Shown piece by piece: positions 32,510-44,700 of a stretch of 64,000 nucleotides of DNA. Location: the NCBI RefSeq assembly GCF_000203795.2, contig NW_006281101.1, forward strand, positions 124,001 to 188,000. Reading direction: 5' to 3'. The stretch comes from Batrachochytrium dendrobatidis JAM81. Taxonomy: Eukaryota > Chytridiomycota > Chytridiomycetes > Rhizophydiales. Every line of letters starts with the position of its first letter. Position 1 is the first letter of the stretch. Both the position numbers and the translations under genes were made by a program. The notes below the pieces were generated by a model. That model worked only from the letters and a program-made list of their open reading frames with translations. It ran no database searches and had not been told where the DNA came from.

Positions 32510-35500
32510 CTAGACGACAAAAAATGTTTTTGTGACCCCAACAGCTCCAGCACGGCCAAACGGAAAGGGCAACAATCGTCGCTTCAGACTTCCATCCTTG
32601 AACATCATCCAATCAGGCAAACTTTCTTCAAAAACCTTAAAGGTAGGGCTTACTTGGATTCCCAAAAAACAAGTGACACTGATTCGAACCTTGTTTATGT
32701 TTTGGCCACGATCAAACTGAAGAATAAACGGAACTCGAATCCTTTTATCCTTCACACCCTGTCCTTCAAACTCGCGACGATAAATTGTTAGAGGAACAGA
32801 ATAGTCGACTCCTGGTGTGGGACGACCAACTACTTCGATTGTACTATTAGATCCTGTGATCCACTTTCCAGTTTGGAAGGGATCGATCCATGCGCCTTTG
32901 ACCAAGAACTCGCCTGCTTCGTCACTTGTAGTAGAGAGTTGACAAATACGCGAGTTGGGCAAACCAACAAATGTACCTTCCACTGTCATGGCAGTTTTAG
33001 TTTCTCTCACCATCATGTCAATTGTAATTAATTGGTCTGTAGGGAGATTTGGATCAATAATTGGCAAAGCGGCGTTCAGCACAGAGCATGTATTGTCACT
33101 ATTATCGCAAATTAGTTCCATTTTGGGTAAAACTGTCGATAGCTGACTCATGATGGCTGGGTTAGTTGTTATACGATGTTTCCATTCCGAAGCTTGCATG
33201 GTAGACATAATGTTCATAGTAACCAAAGGTGATGTAGAGTTGGTGGTGTTGCTGATATCCCACGCTTCCATATATGTCATACCTTGAGGACGATCGGGAG
33301 AAAATCCGTTTGTCATGACAGCAGTCAGCCATAGCACGCAAAAAATGAAAATCATGACAGATGCTGTTAATCGACGATGGCAAAGAGATAGGAGAGGAAG
33401 TGTATTGAGGAGCAACAGCCCAACAAGACCGGAAACAATAGTATCGTATATTGGGCCAGATAAGCCTTCAGCAATCATGTTGGGCACATCCAAAAGACAC
33501 TCGTGCAGCAAATCAAATGTTTGAATAAAAGGAACTACAGTTGCAATGACAAAATTCACAAGCCAAAAATACTGGTTGTAGTATTTTAAAATAGAATACT
33601 TTAAATGATCTTCAGGCTGATCTGCTTCGTGTTCAAACCCAGCAACACCAAGACGATACCAGCGACGCAAAGAAGATTCGAGTGCAAGCGTCAGAATACA
33701 GGCAACGCCAGAGTAAAAGGCCCAAATGTATACATAAAACATGACCGAAATGTTGAAAAGATTCAACACAAGGTTGACAGTACAAAGTGAGAGCCAGAAT
33801 CCAAGAAGACCAAATGGAAGCCATGCGGCCAGTGATGGGCCTGAAGGAGTCACAACCCTCATAGATTGCAGAATATGGCCACCTGTTTGAATTGGGGATG
33901 ATGAATTTGCATCCTCAGACTGTCCATGCTCAACATCTGTTTGGAGAGACGCAGGCACTTGCTCTTGATTGGCAACATCTTCGTAGTAATCAATGTGTGG
34001 AGGTTCAGATGGTAACTCATGATACGTGATCAGTGGAGCAGAGTCACGTAGACCGAGTTTTACAGCTATCACAGGCCAGATGATTTGAATAAGACAAAAT
34101 AATCCCAAAATAAGTGAGATTGTGTCTGCAAACGACAATAGAGGTCGACCATAAGAAGATGCAGGGTTAAAGTGGTGTTTGATCCAAGAACTCATATAGA
34201 CAGCCAAGAAAACAGACAAGAATGAAAACCACACTAGTGCCATGGCTTCAAAAAATGGTCTTATTCCTTGATTGACTAAGCGATGAAATCCGATACGATA
34301 ATAGAGGGTAGCGAGTTTGAGAAATGACACTCCTACACATATCAATAGCAGTGCACTTGACGAAAATATGAGCGCGCCGTGTGATCTGACAATACCAATG
34401 GCACCGGCAATATCAAAGTAAGCAAAATTTGGTACAGGAAGCACGGTCGTATCTTGGTGAGACAAATCTGGTGACATTCCAAGAGTAGGCAAAATGGAGT
34501 CTTTTTCGCAAAGACCCAATGCGACACTCAATATATTCTCTGACATGTGCTGGGCAGCAATAGGCTTGGCGTGAGCAATATCGTCCTTTGGAGTATGATA
34601 AAGATATCGGTTTGCACTAAATGCAATATCGATACCAGGTAGTCGAGCATCAACAGTATACGGACGATAGTCAGTTTCACTTGGAACTGAACCCATGAGA
34701 TAATTGATAATAACAGAAGCATGTGGAAACGGAGCTTTGGACATGTATTCCTCAACAATAGGCAGCGAGTTTGTTCGAAAGAGAACACTGCGAGTACCCT
34801 GAGCAGCACCAGTTCCCTCTGTCGTTGCAAAAGGTTGGATTAATAAAATGACGATTCCAGATCAACACCGTCATGCAATCATCCAAAATACTACCTAAAT
34901 TCATAAACGCCTTGACATTCTTGATCCAAGGATGCTTGACAAATGCATTGGCACCAAACAAGCCCATTTCTTCGCCATTATTAAAATTGAAAATGATGTC
35001 GTATTTAAACGGGGATCGACAGTGACGAATCAGTAGACTCTGCAATGTAGCCAGCATAGATCCAATTGAGATTCCGTCATCAGTAACACCGGGAGCCAGC
35101 ATGACCGAGTCAAAGTGAGCAGAGATCAACAGAGCCTCATGGGTAGCAGATCGACCCTGGATCTTGGCAAGAACGTTATTTGATTCGTAATAGTCGATAA
35201 CAGGAGGATTGTGAGCAAAATTCGAATTTTCAACCATGATATTAGTGTTGTCAAAAGTGTCGAGAACAAAAAGAGGATCAGATGTAGGAGCACAGTACAT
35301 GGACTGCAGAGAGTTCTTCATGTCTACCAGTTGGTCGATAATGTACTGACGGACACGGAGATTTTCGTGGCTGTTGAACATGTGTGGATGAGTAGTGATG
35401 TTGGTGATGTGCTGCCAGGCCAGTTCACCAGATGGATGTGATCCATCCAAGACTAGCGGATCTGTAGTAGATCGCACTTTGCCAGGCAGTCCCAGTCCAT

Positions 35501-35831
35501 TAAGCATTGTAAAATGAATTCCAACACAACTGCCCAAAACCAAAACAAGAATGGACAGTAGCACCGCCATTGATGTTTGATTCAGTATCCATCTCCACCA
35601 AAACCCAAATGTACTGGTCTCTGCAGGCATAGTGGATGGATGGCCAAGTAAAGTGGAGCTTTCTGTGTCTTGTTCATCTTCATGATCAACATCAACCGTT
35701 TGTTCGTGTGCACGGTTGTCAGAGTGGTATTGGTTATCATGGTGAGTATCAACAGGAGTGACATTTGCAGTTGAATTAGAAGCAGTTTCTATAGTAGTGC
35801 CTGCAGCACCAAACACCCGATTACGAGTCAT
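32510..35831 (-). CDS. PFF1: Vacuolar membrane M28 metalloprotease
   Basis: Multi-pass vacuolar membrane peptidase of family M28. Exons complement(32510..34818, 34895..35831), 76-nt intron, 1,081 residues. After a cytosolic N-terminus and one membrane segment (MAVLLSILVLVLGSCVGIHF), the luminal M28 domain shows the zinc-site motifs ISAHFDSV, GVTDDG, and FNNGEEMGLFGANAF; the intron join yields NLEGTGAAQGTR, which restores the conserved post-GEE block. Eight or so further hydrophobic helices follow (for example IFSSSALLLICVGVSFL), then a C-terminal luminal region. Order and size match yeast Pff1 (YBR074W), slightly longer through an acidic N-terminal extension and a Ser/Gln-rich loop. Substrates are unknown in the family. 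Confidence 0.94.
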
Positions 35832-35979
35832 GTACTTGAAACTGTTGGAATGGCAAACTTGAACAGGATGTGTTCAGCTTGATTGCTTGATATTTAGATT
35901 AAAATCAATTATTCCGAGCAAAGTTGCACAATAGTAATCATTGTTTTCCGTTTCATTTTATTATTTCAAGTGTCAATCT

Positions 35980-37575
35980 CTATACTCGAATAGTGTCAGG
36001 ATCTACTCCAATACTCTGGCATGTCTTGACAAATGTTGACAGATTCTAAACATGTCATGTGTGCAGTTAGTCGTCTGTATACACACCTCAGATTCAAGTT
36101 ATCCATTACCTTGCGACGCAAATACTTGAGAATGCTCTCTCGTTTGGAAACCCATTTCTGAAGCTGTCGCTTCGTAGACTTGTCCTTGCGATTTATTTTC
36201 AAGTGATTCTGGATAGCTGCAATGCGCACACTAAATATTGCAGCTATATGGTTCATGGGTTCAAATTACAGGTCAAAACTACAACCAGCACAATCAACTC
36301 TGCACTCGATCGAAATAACTTTACCTTGCACTTCAGGACTGCCAGTATCACCAGGCATACGTTGAAAGATTTCAATAGATCGAGCAATGTTGAATTTACG
36401 AATAGTGCTTTCACGTCCATTCTCAAGACTGATAATGCGACGCACCATTTCAGCCTGCTCCTCTGCGCGCTCTGCATCAATAATTTGCCCCTCATTTACA
36501 AGAACCTCTGGTGTGATGGAAAGAATTGTCTCTACATCCGAGGGCGTTAGTCCATATCGATAAAATGGTCCAACAGCAGTTGTAGGCTCAAATATGGGCA
36601 GATCAGGTGTAGAATTGGACTCAGTTTTCACATCTTCAACCTTGGAGCCAAGAGTAGATTGCTTTGTAATGAGTCGAGAATGCACCTTGTTTTTGATCTC
36701 GCTAGTGATCGATTCGGGCACTTTTGAAACAGCTGCATTAGGGAGTTTTAATGTCGTGGTGTGATCGTTCACAACATTTTTGACTTCAGCTTTAAATGCT
36801 CTTTGTCTAATACCCATATTAGCAGATTGAGAGGTGGATTGAGAAGCCGAGGCACTTTCTGCAGTGGTCTTGATCTCATCCAGCCATGCCTTTGATTTGA
36901 CTAGCACGTTATCAATATTACCCGGGACAATGTCTAGAGGACGGTAGTTGGATTTGGAGACAAGAAAAGGAGTAAGACGAACTGGTTTTGGAATAGGCCG
37001 AGGTGGTTGTGATGCCTGTGATGGTGATCTGCGATCTGTGTGGGGAGAGAATCGCTTTTCTCTACCAAGTGGTCGATACTTTTCGCCTAGTTTGGCCTTC
37101 AATTGAGCAATCTTGAGTAGATTTCTTTCATGCGACTTGCGAGAGATTCGTTTAATTTGAGCAGGAAATCTACTCTGTATAACCAAACCAGTATGAAATC
37201 CAGCTTGGTTCATTAACACCATCATTTGTATATATTTGGCAGAATCAATACGGATTCAAGACATCCAGATGGTCCAAAATATAATTTAAAAATAGTCAGA
37301 CAGGTTAGTAATGAACATGAGTTGACATGAATGGTTTGGGTTTTCTATTCATTTGATCTCATGAGCATTTGAAGATATCGTCGACTAATGAATTCGATTC
37401 ACATTTGAAAGAAAACTGAATGGATTCATTGAATTCACTCACCACAACTAGCAGCAGTTTGAACAGGAGGAATGGAGGAACAAAATGAAGGAATCGCATG
37501 TGAAATCAGACCAACAAGGCCAGTGAAGCGGCGGGTAGCAGCAGACATCCTTTGTCTACTACTAACACTGAGCAT
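35980..37575 (-). CDS. MRPS28: Mitochondrial small-subunit ribosomal protein uS15m
   Basis: Component of the mitochondrial small subunit binding helix 22 region of the rRNA. Exons complement(35980..36045, 36110..36243, 36325..37203, 37443..37575) give 403 residues. Exon 1 encodes a basic, Ser-rich presequence (SVSSRQRMSAATRRF). The uS15 domain is C-terminal: FNIARSIEIFQRMPGDTGSPEVQ, then AAIFSVRIAAIQNHLKINRKD and STKRQLQKWVSKRESILKYLRRK, and finally NLSTFVKTCQSIGV. The last intron contains a perfect ACTAAC branch site. Between presequence and domain is a roughly 240-residue Lys/Arg/Ser-rich extension, making the protein larger than the 280-290 residues I recall for yeast. Confidence 0.93.
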
Positions 37576-38123
37576 TATGGGTTAGATTGCTGCTACAGTT
37601 GGATTGCGAGTCGCCAGAATTTAAAATACAGTCCACTCTCCAAAATACAGTCCAGTATCTAAAACACGTCACAGGCCTTAAATATTGTCAACTAATGAAC
37701 AAATTATACTTTTTACAGCCATGCATTCATGTAGAATAAGCCACCAAAGTTAAAATATATGATAAACAATCTCATGTTTGATGAGTGCCAATCTTGCTGG
37801 TCTTTAACTAGTCTTTGTCTAGTTTTTGTATAGAAATACAGCAAATGCTCACATTTCTATTCCAATACATTCCATATTCTTGTCATCTTTTCAACCTCCA
37901 ACTCAAACACCAAATGACCATTATGGAATCAACATTCATTCCTGAAATTCTTTTTTGAACTAGATCGCAAGGTATCTGATATTAAGGATACAATACAGCT
38001 TCAATAAAATCATCAATTCTCAACAACCATTTAGCCATTGTTTATTCCGGAGCAACATACAGCAATACAAGATAAATACATAAAAGGTTTTATTTTACGT
38101 GGATACGGCAGTAAAAAGTAAGT
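37576..38123. other. Intergenic, largely one MITE-like element
   Basis: The element at 37711-38116 occupies most of this gap between the uS15m start and the stop codon of the gamma-glutamylcyclotransferase-like gene. Confidence 0.65.
37711..38116. mobile_element. MITE-like element, copy 2 of a near-identical pair
   Basis: Left terminus TTTTACAGCCATGCATTCAT, right terminus TTTACGTGGATACGGCAGTA. It is about 98 percent identical to 26219-26572 over the interior and right end; only some seven differences including one indel were counted. The right end lies 7 bp from the next gene's stop codon. Confidence 0.8.
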
Positions 38124-39026
38124 TTATTTATCAGTGATAGCGGGACGCAGTCTAGAAGCATATTGATACGGTAGCAAACTTTCAAGCAACCAATCGACAA
38201 TAATACGAGTTTCGTCTACCAATACCTCACCAATTTCTCGTCTTTGAACATACTTTTTTAATGCGTCTGAAGCAAACCGATCGTCTAGCCAAGTACCTTC
38301 CCATCCATCAGTAGAAGCAACAAACTGTTGAGCAAAATGAATTCCAAATTCAAGACATCCAGAAATCATACAGTCAATGTAGGATTGCGGAATGGGGCAA
38401 TGAATGCAAGGTGTATGCGTTTTCGCAGTGCTGATGTGACCAGTTGGGTCTTCATAAAGCCAGATAACAACACGTTGCCCATAAAGGGTTGGAGAGATGA
38501 GTTGCTGTTTATGCGATTCAGAGTAGAACTCGATATCGTCAAGTGAAATGATGGAGCGAACATAGTCTTTTTCACGATCGTCTAAAAGTGCGAGGTCATT
38601 GACAGGATGATTGATGGGGATTAAAACACCATTGGTTTTAACGGATGGATCAGAGCAGCGTTTGACGGCTACAGCGGTATAATGACGGCGAGAGCAGCGG
38701 TAGCTCCAACTTCGTCGCAAACCCTTGACTGATACAGGAAATGCAACGGTGGGCTCAGAGAATGTGCGAAGGCGAGATTTATGATTAATTAATGAGCCAT
38801 ATCCAAAAACGTAGTGTCGAGAAGTATCATTTGGATCGATTTTTGGCTTGAGTTTGTTTATCAATCCAGAATCAGGCTCAAATGGCTCAGGACTAAGAGT
38901 ATTTCGGCAAGAATAGCTTGATTGCTGAGTTGCTTTTAAATGCGGCTGGAGTCTTGTTCGGGATATGGTCGATGCGTTGGAGAGAGCTGATAGATTGCGA
39001 TGTATACCTGCCATGTTTAAAGCCAT
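38124..39026 (-). CDS. Gamma-glutamylcyclotransferase-fold protein (ChaC/GGCT-like)
   Basis: A 300-residue single-exon protein. The glycine-rich FGYGSLI motif at residues 74-80 binds substrate in the GGCT/ChaC fold, and LDDREKDYVR (148-157) carries the acid residue (Glu152) expected to be catalytic in this superfamily. The core between them (RRSWSYRCSRRHYTAVAV) is typical of ChaC-like proteins. An N-terminal 30-40 residues rich in S, R and L with no acidic residue could be a mitochondrial targeting sequence. ChaC enzymes degrade glutathione to 5-oxoproline and Cys-Gly, but the closest subgroup here is uncertain, so the substrate is left open. The stop codon is 7 bp from a MITE-like element. 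Confidence 0.82.
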   Translation of the reverse strand: MALNMAGIHRNLSALSNASTISRTRLQPHLKATQQSSYSCRNTLSPEPFEPDSGLINKLKPKIDPNDTSRHYVFGYGSLINHKSRLRTFSEPTVAFPVSVKGLRRSWSYRCSRRHYTAVAVKRCSDPSVKTNGVLIPINHPVNDLALLDDREKDYVRSIISLDDIEFYSESHKQQLISPTLYGQRVVIWLYEDPTGHISTAKTHTPCIHCPIPQSYIDCMISGCLEFGIHFAQQFVASTDGWEGTWLDDRFASDALKKYVQRREIGEVLVDETRIIVDWLLESLLPYQYASRLRPAITDK

Positions 39027-39868
39027 GGAAACTGTAGGTGAAAAGGAAGATTAGAGAGTAAAGGTAATGTCCAAAAGTCCTATTGGGAAAGTAACGAGTT
39101 ATGGGGAAACATCCACGAGATAAATGAACGAGTCGGTGACCAAGCCACTAGGGCAGTTGTAAGGGAGATAAGCGGCTGTAATAAGCCAGGGAGCGACCCG
39201 AAATATCAGCAGACATTAACCAACAAGCTAGTCAAAAAGGGTTTGTCACAATGGTGTGCTCGATGATGCAATATTCGTGCTTTTTTGCACTTGGTGATGG
39301 GGTTTTGTTTGTTTGATGGCTCAATCAATGTCCTTGCGACCATTGTAGTTGAATAGCCTTGCATAAGACTTGCAAGTTTACTGTCAAATGCCATCCTACA
39401 GCACTTGACAATATGATGCAGGATTGCTTGTAATGACAATAGGTTGTTTGAAGCATTCTGTATTGTTCACAAGTATGCCGCAACCGTGACAGTTCTGCGG
39501 CCATAACTGTTAGGGTCGCTATGCAAGCATTTGTCATAACTTCACCCATTTAGATCGCCCCTTTGAGATAGCTTCGAGTACCCCAACAGGATCTACACGA
39601 CTATAAGCTCATCTGGTAAAAGCATAGCCAGTCTTGTCTGATTTATGCATCCTTTTCTACACAGCCGTCTACAGTTATATAGCCGATTGCAGCCGTATTC
39701 ACATATAGTGAAGCTTTATCTTGCAGACAGTATTTACCAAGCAAGATACCACGCTTTGTTTTGGATGGCTAAACCAACTTGGATTGACTCACAGTATACT
39801 TTGAAATACAACTAAAATAAATGGTTATAAACATGATTTTATATCAACAGTATGCATCTAGAATCTTT
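39027..39868. other. Intergenic, one solitary MITE terminus
   Basis: No gene is supported. GCAGCCGTATTCACATATAG at 39689-39708 resembles a single family terminus without a partner nearby. Confidence 0.5.
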
Positions 39869-41531
39869 TTATTCGCCTGCTCGTCTTTTTTTTGTTGGCT
39901 TTTCAAATACACTCTTCATTCCACCAAGTCTATTCGTCATCTTCTTATTAACATCCGACTTTTTACTCCAAGCCGAATCAACATTTGTCGTGTCTTGATC
40001 CAGTAGATGCGTGTATTTGGTTTGGCCTGCCCGACCAAAGTTTTTGACTTGCATTACGGCAGGCAGAGCTGATTTATCAAACCGATCCTCCAGCGTAGGT
40101 GCATCTCCATCTGTTTTTTTCAGAGCATCGCCAATCCGCCCATCATCGACATAAAACGCTCCTTTGTGGTAATACTTTTGCATGAATGCGTGCTTCACCT
40201 TTTCCTTTTCACCTAGACCAAGTGATCTGTTTTCAGCTGCAATCTCTGCATCCGTCATATTTCTCCTTCGCTCAATATCACGCATTTCGGCATCGCGCTG
40301 ATCTCGTTCTTCCCGATACTGCTTTATACGATGCAGCTCACGAAGCTTCCATGCTTCATATTCTGCTACTTCGTCCAGTCCATCCGTATCATCTATATCC
40401 AAAATCTGTGTCTCTGCTTGTGCTGTAGTCGATCATATTCAAAACATGCAAGGTGAGTTGACACCTTATAACGAGCTTGCAAATAGAGTAAAACTAGCCG
40501 TTACCTTCAACCAATTCCTTTTGCAAGAGCTCATCTACTAGATTTTGAGATTCTTTTTTCCGCTCCTTTAGTTTCTCTATCCGTTCCTTTTCTGCGTCTT
40601 CTTGCTCTTGAATCAGCCGATCTCGCTCCAAGACAGTCTCACGATGCTTTCTATAAACATAATATATCCAACGTACTCAGTATGTTGTATAGATGTAGGT
40701 TGGGTGGAAAACGCTTACTTTGGAACGAATATGGGCTTGAGCATAGGCCGCAACGAGTAGCCTGCCTCATCCTCCTCCTCATCACTTTCATCTTCATCCT
40801 CCTCCTCACTATCTTGATCTGTTTCGTTTTGATCTCCGCTTAGATCGTCGTCATCTTGAACTCTTTTTTTTTCTAATGTCTATCCACCGCAACAGTGAGT
40901 GGAATGAATAGACGTGTTGGAATGAATCTTAATCGTGTCAACAAGATTACCTTGCGGTTTTCAGCAAATGCAGCACTGGCTTCTTCTCGTGTACGATGTA
41001 ATAGCGCTTGCTCACGAATCCGTTCTCTCCGTTTCAATGCATTCTCGTCTTCAACATCGCTTGCATCGGCTTCTCCTACAGACAATATGGGTTAAATTTT
41101 ATATACGATGTGGGGTTCAGGTGAGATAGTATGTGATTTTGATTACCATCATTCCCTTGGGTTTCTAGTGTGGTTGTAGAAACTCGGATTTGAACACTAT
41201 CGGAATCTGTTCGTGATAGACTGGGTGCTTCATCACGCTGACTACGCTGAGAAAGTCGGTTTAGTCGTCGATCTTTTGATATTAAAGTGTGGGATATACT
41301 TGTTGCAGGAGTAGAGGAAACCATTCGTTGGTTAACGGCTTCTGTAATGTCTTCATCTTCGTTGTCATCAGATGGATCCAGTGGTGTAGGGTGTTCAGTG
41401 TCGGATGGGTTGGAATCACTTGATTCAAGTGGGTCGTCTGCTATAGGTGCTTTTCCTGGCCAATATCGCACTGTTTTGGGTTTGACAGGTTTGGTGGGTG
41501 CTCCTGTCGGCTGTCTTGTTCTGGCATTCAT
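39869..41531 (-). CDS. MFAP1: Spliceosomal B-complex protein MFAP1
   Basis: Nuclear pre-mRNA splicing factor of the U4/U6.U5 tri-snRNP-associated B complex. Exons complement(39869..40422, 40505..40650, 40719..40879, 40951..41075, 41147..41531) join in phase to 456 residues (human MFAP1 439). The N-terminus contains RYWPGKAP; the middle is acidic with coiled-coil segments (KRRERIREQALLHRTREEA; ERIEKLKERKKE). The conserved C-terminal region is diagnostic: YEAWKLRELHRIKQYRE, MQKYYHKGAFYVDD, APTLEDRFDKSALP and VMQVKNFGRAGQTKYTHLLD with QDTT. All four introns are short. A CACGTG lies 56 bp upstream of the start codon. Confidence 0.96.
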
Positions 41532-41586
41532 ATTTCAATCCATTTGGTAAACTAATAAAATGATTCTTCATCCACCACACCCATCT

Positions 41587-41592
41587 CACGTG
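41587..41592. promoter_or_regulatory. CACGTG upstream of MFAP1
   Basis: CTCACGTGATGC lies 56 bp upstream of the MFAP1 ATG, between MFAP1 and the stop codon of the upstream Sel1-repeat gene. Confidence 0.45.
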
Positions 41593-41785
41593 ATGCAAAC
41601 GCTCACATTACAACTCAATCTAGACAGCTAATGCAAAACAACCGACTATTATTCATTTTGTAAAATGGGAATGTGCTGAGAAATTAAGGTGTAGTAAAAA
41701 TAACCACCTCAAGCGAGGCAGAGTGAAGTCAGCGTGGGTAAACCATAGCCATGTGTGTTGAAAAAGAAGGAATGAATAGTTGTCC

Positions 41786-44700
41786 TTATGCAGCACGAGC
41801 AGCACAACCATATGTAAAGATATTGGAGTGCAAAACAGAGTTGGCAACAAGCTGAACGAGCCGTTCAGATGCATCTTGATCACCCCAACTAGCTGCCTTT
41901 TCATACCACTCGATCGATTTAGCAATATCAGAAATGCAACCTAAACCCTCTTCATAGTATCTTGCAACAATGCCCATGGCACTAACTGATCCCTGATCGG
42001 CAGCTTTTTCGTACCAAGCAAGTGCTTGAACCAAATTAGCAGTGCAGCCACGTCCAACTGCCAGCATATCTGCCAGCCGTGTCTGTGCGCGTACATGGTT
42101 TTGGTCAGCAGCAAGTCGAAGCAGTCGAACAGCTTCGGTGTCATTTTGAGGTACACCATTACCATCCGAGTACAAAATAGCCAAGTTGGTTAGTGCCCAA
42201 ACATTATTTTGCTCAGCACTCTGAGTATACCAAAACACAGCTCTTTCGATATTTGCCGCAGTACCAATTCCATCCTCGTACAAATGTCCCAGTGTGTTTT
42301 GCGCTAGCGCATTGTTGCCTTCAGCACTGAGCTGAATCCACTTGAATGCTTCCTTTTCATCTACCTTGGCACCAATGCCACTTCTATAACAACATCCAAG
42401 TGAGAGCTGAGCTGGACCGTGCCCAAGTTTTGCCGCTTCGTGATACAGTGTGAGTGCCATACTTTCATCGATATCAACACCAATACCATATTGGTAGCAG
42501 TATCCAAGAGAATGCATGGCATACGAGTTTCCAGAACTGGCTGATCGCTGATACCACTGAACAGCAAGCGCTTCATTCTGCTCAACACCAATGCCGTATT
42601 GGTAAGCGTGTCCTAGATTGTGTTGTGCGCGGGAATGTCCCTGAACAGCCGCCTTGTGATACCAATAGGATCCAAGTATTTCGTTGCGATCAGTGCCAAT
42701 CCCATTTTGTAAACAAAAACCAAGATTGCACTGAGCCCATGGGTATCCTTGTTCTGCAGATAGCTTGTACCATTTGACAGCGTCAGCATCGCTGCGTTCA
42801 ACACCGTGTCCTTCCTCGTGCATGTATCCAAGACTGTTTTGAGCATAACAGTTGCCACACTCGGCAGACTTGCGATACCAGTGGATAGCAAGTGTAAGAT
42901 CCTTGGCAACCCCAACACCTTCTTCATAGCAATGGGCTACGTTGTACATGGATACAGACTCACCGAGAGTGGCTGCACGAAGATAGTATTGGAATGCAAC
43001 CTCGAGATTTTTTGGCACCCCGTATCCTTCACCATAACAAAATCCAAGAATACCAAGTCCTCGGGGATGATTAAAGACGGCTGATCGTTTATAGTAGTAC
43101 ACTGCCTTTTCGGCACACTTGGGGACACCAATACCATCATGGTAGCATACTCCAAGCGCATAGTTTCCGGATGGATGATTATCAATATCGGCAGCCTTTA
43201 CGAGCCAATCAATTGCATGGCTGCCTTGCTCCTGAACTCGTGTAACCCATGCCTCAGATTCGACTCGGTCCATACGGATTCCAGGACGACCATAACGACG
43301 AAGAAATGAAAGTCGTGCAGCAGCTAAACATGACAAACAATCAGCATACAAAGACAAATGCCAACAAGTCTATAAACCATAAATGTTACCTAAACCACTG
43401 CCTTTTTCAGCAGCTAGCAAGTAAAAGGCATCGCATTCTTTAAAATCCTGAGGAACCCCAAGACCGAATTCGTAGCAAAATCCAAGAGCAGCCTGTGAAC
43501 GGGATGAATGTTCCAAGTGGTGTTGTGTGGGAATAGGCATGAAATATAGTCAATGCCAGATACGAATAGAATACGAGCGTGAGTGATCCGTGGATTAGAG
43601 TAGAGGTAATAGTAGGATGGTAATTGAAAATAAACGAATTCCCATAAAATCAAAAAGTAGGTTAGTATCTCTTACATATATATGCAGGTTGGGTTAGGGT
43701 GATCTGTGTATTGCAGCAAGTGTACAACGTGCGTCTGTGTGCTGTGTTTGTTAAAGTGTGTGGTGTAGTTTTTGTAGGTACATTTGTGCGTGATAGTAAA
43801 TGAAAGGGATGGCAATTAAAAATAAAAATAAACACTGGGTTGATGGCACAACTCAATCACAAGTAAAATCACTGAAAACTAGAGATGGCCAGAATACAGC
43901 GCGAAGAGACTGTATTGCAAGAGGCACGAAGTTTGCACATGACTATAGTAGGTAGCTAAAAAAATCCCATTCCATCAATGAAAACATCCCAAAACAAGCG
44001 GCCCGGCTAGGGGTTAGGGTGGTGGAGCAGTGATTGAGGGCACTTGTTTGGTGCTCCACCCATACTTGTAAATTTTTACAATTATTGTGGCTCACATGAA
44101 AATGGTATATCGTCCCTACACGCACATTCCAGCCTTGAAATTTAATGAGTTCCACACACTGGGTTAAATGCAGTGCCGTCAATACATGTACATATGTAGA
44201 CTGCTTAACAGGATCGACTACTGCTAAACCACACATGTCATAAACAGTTGCTTATTATCAGTTCTAGAATAAAGCAACTGTTACGACTTTATGATATTGC
44301 CATGTTAGAGTGAAATAAAGGCTGGCATGGTTTGAAACCTTGTTTTGAGAAATCAGGTAGATGGCCCGTACCATAAGTGTGGGGTTTCACACGAAAATTA
44401 AGGATGTGCACATCAGTGCCAGTAACGTGGCTTCCTGTAACTATAGGTGATTAGGGGAGCAGTAAATCCCTACTGCTGTATTCACGTAAAATGGAGCACT
44501 GAATAAGGGTGTTTGTAGAGTCAACAAAGAGTCACGTGAAATAATGAGTGCCCGTTTTCACTAAATTTACTAGGCAGCATTGTGCACTCATCAAAGTTGA
44601 GTGGTCTCTTGGTGATCGGCATGGAAACAACCGTTGCAATTCTGGTATATCCAATCTTTGCTCTCCTTAGTACCAAGTATAAACGCATTTGCGAGATTTT

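Noticed and set aside
36045..36110. GTGTGT donor for the last uS15m intron
   Set aside because: It gives a terminal exon unlike uS15; the GTAATG donor after YLRRK keeps the family C-terminus and a perfect ACTAAC branch site.
43684..44020. GGGTTAGGGT patches as interstitial telomeric repeats
   Set aside because: Each patch holds fewer than two units, too short to distinguish from chance.
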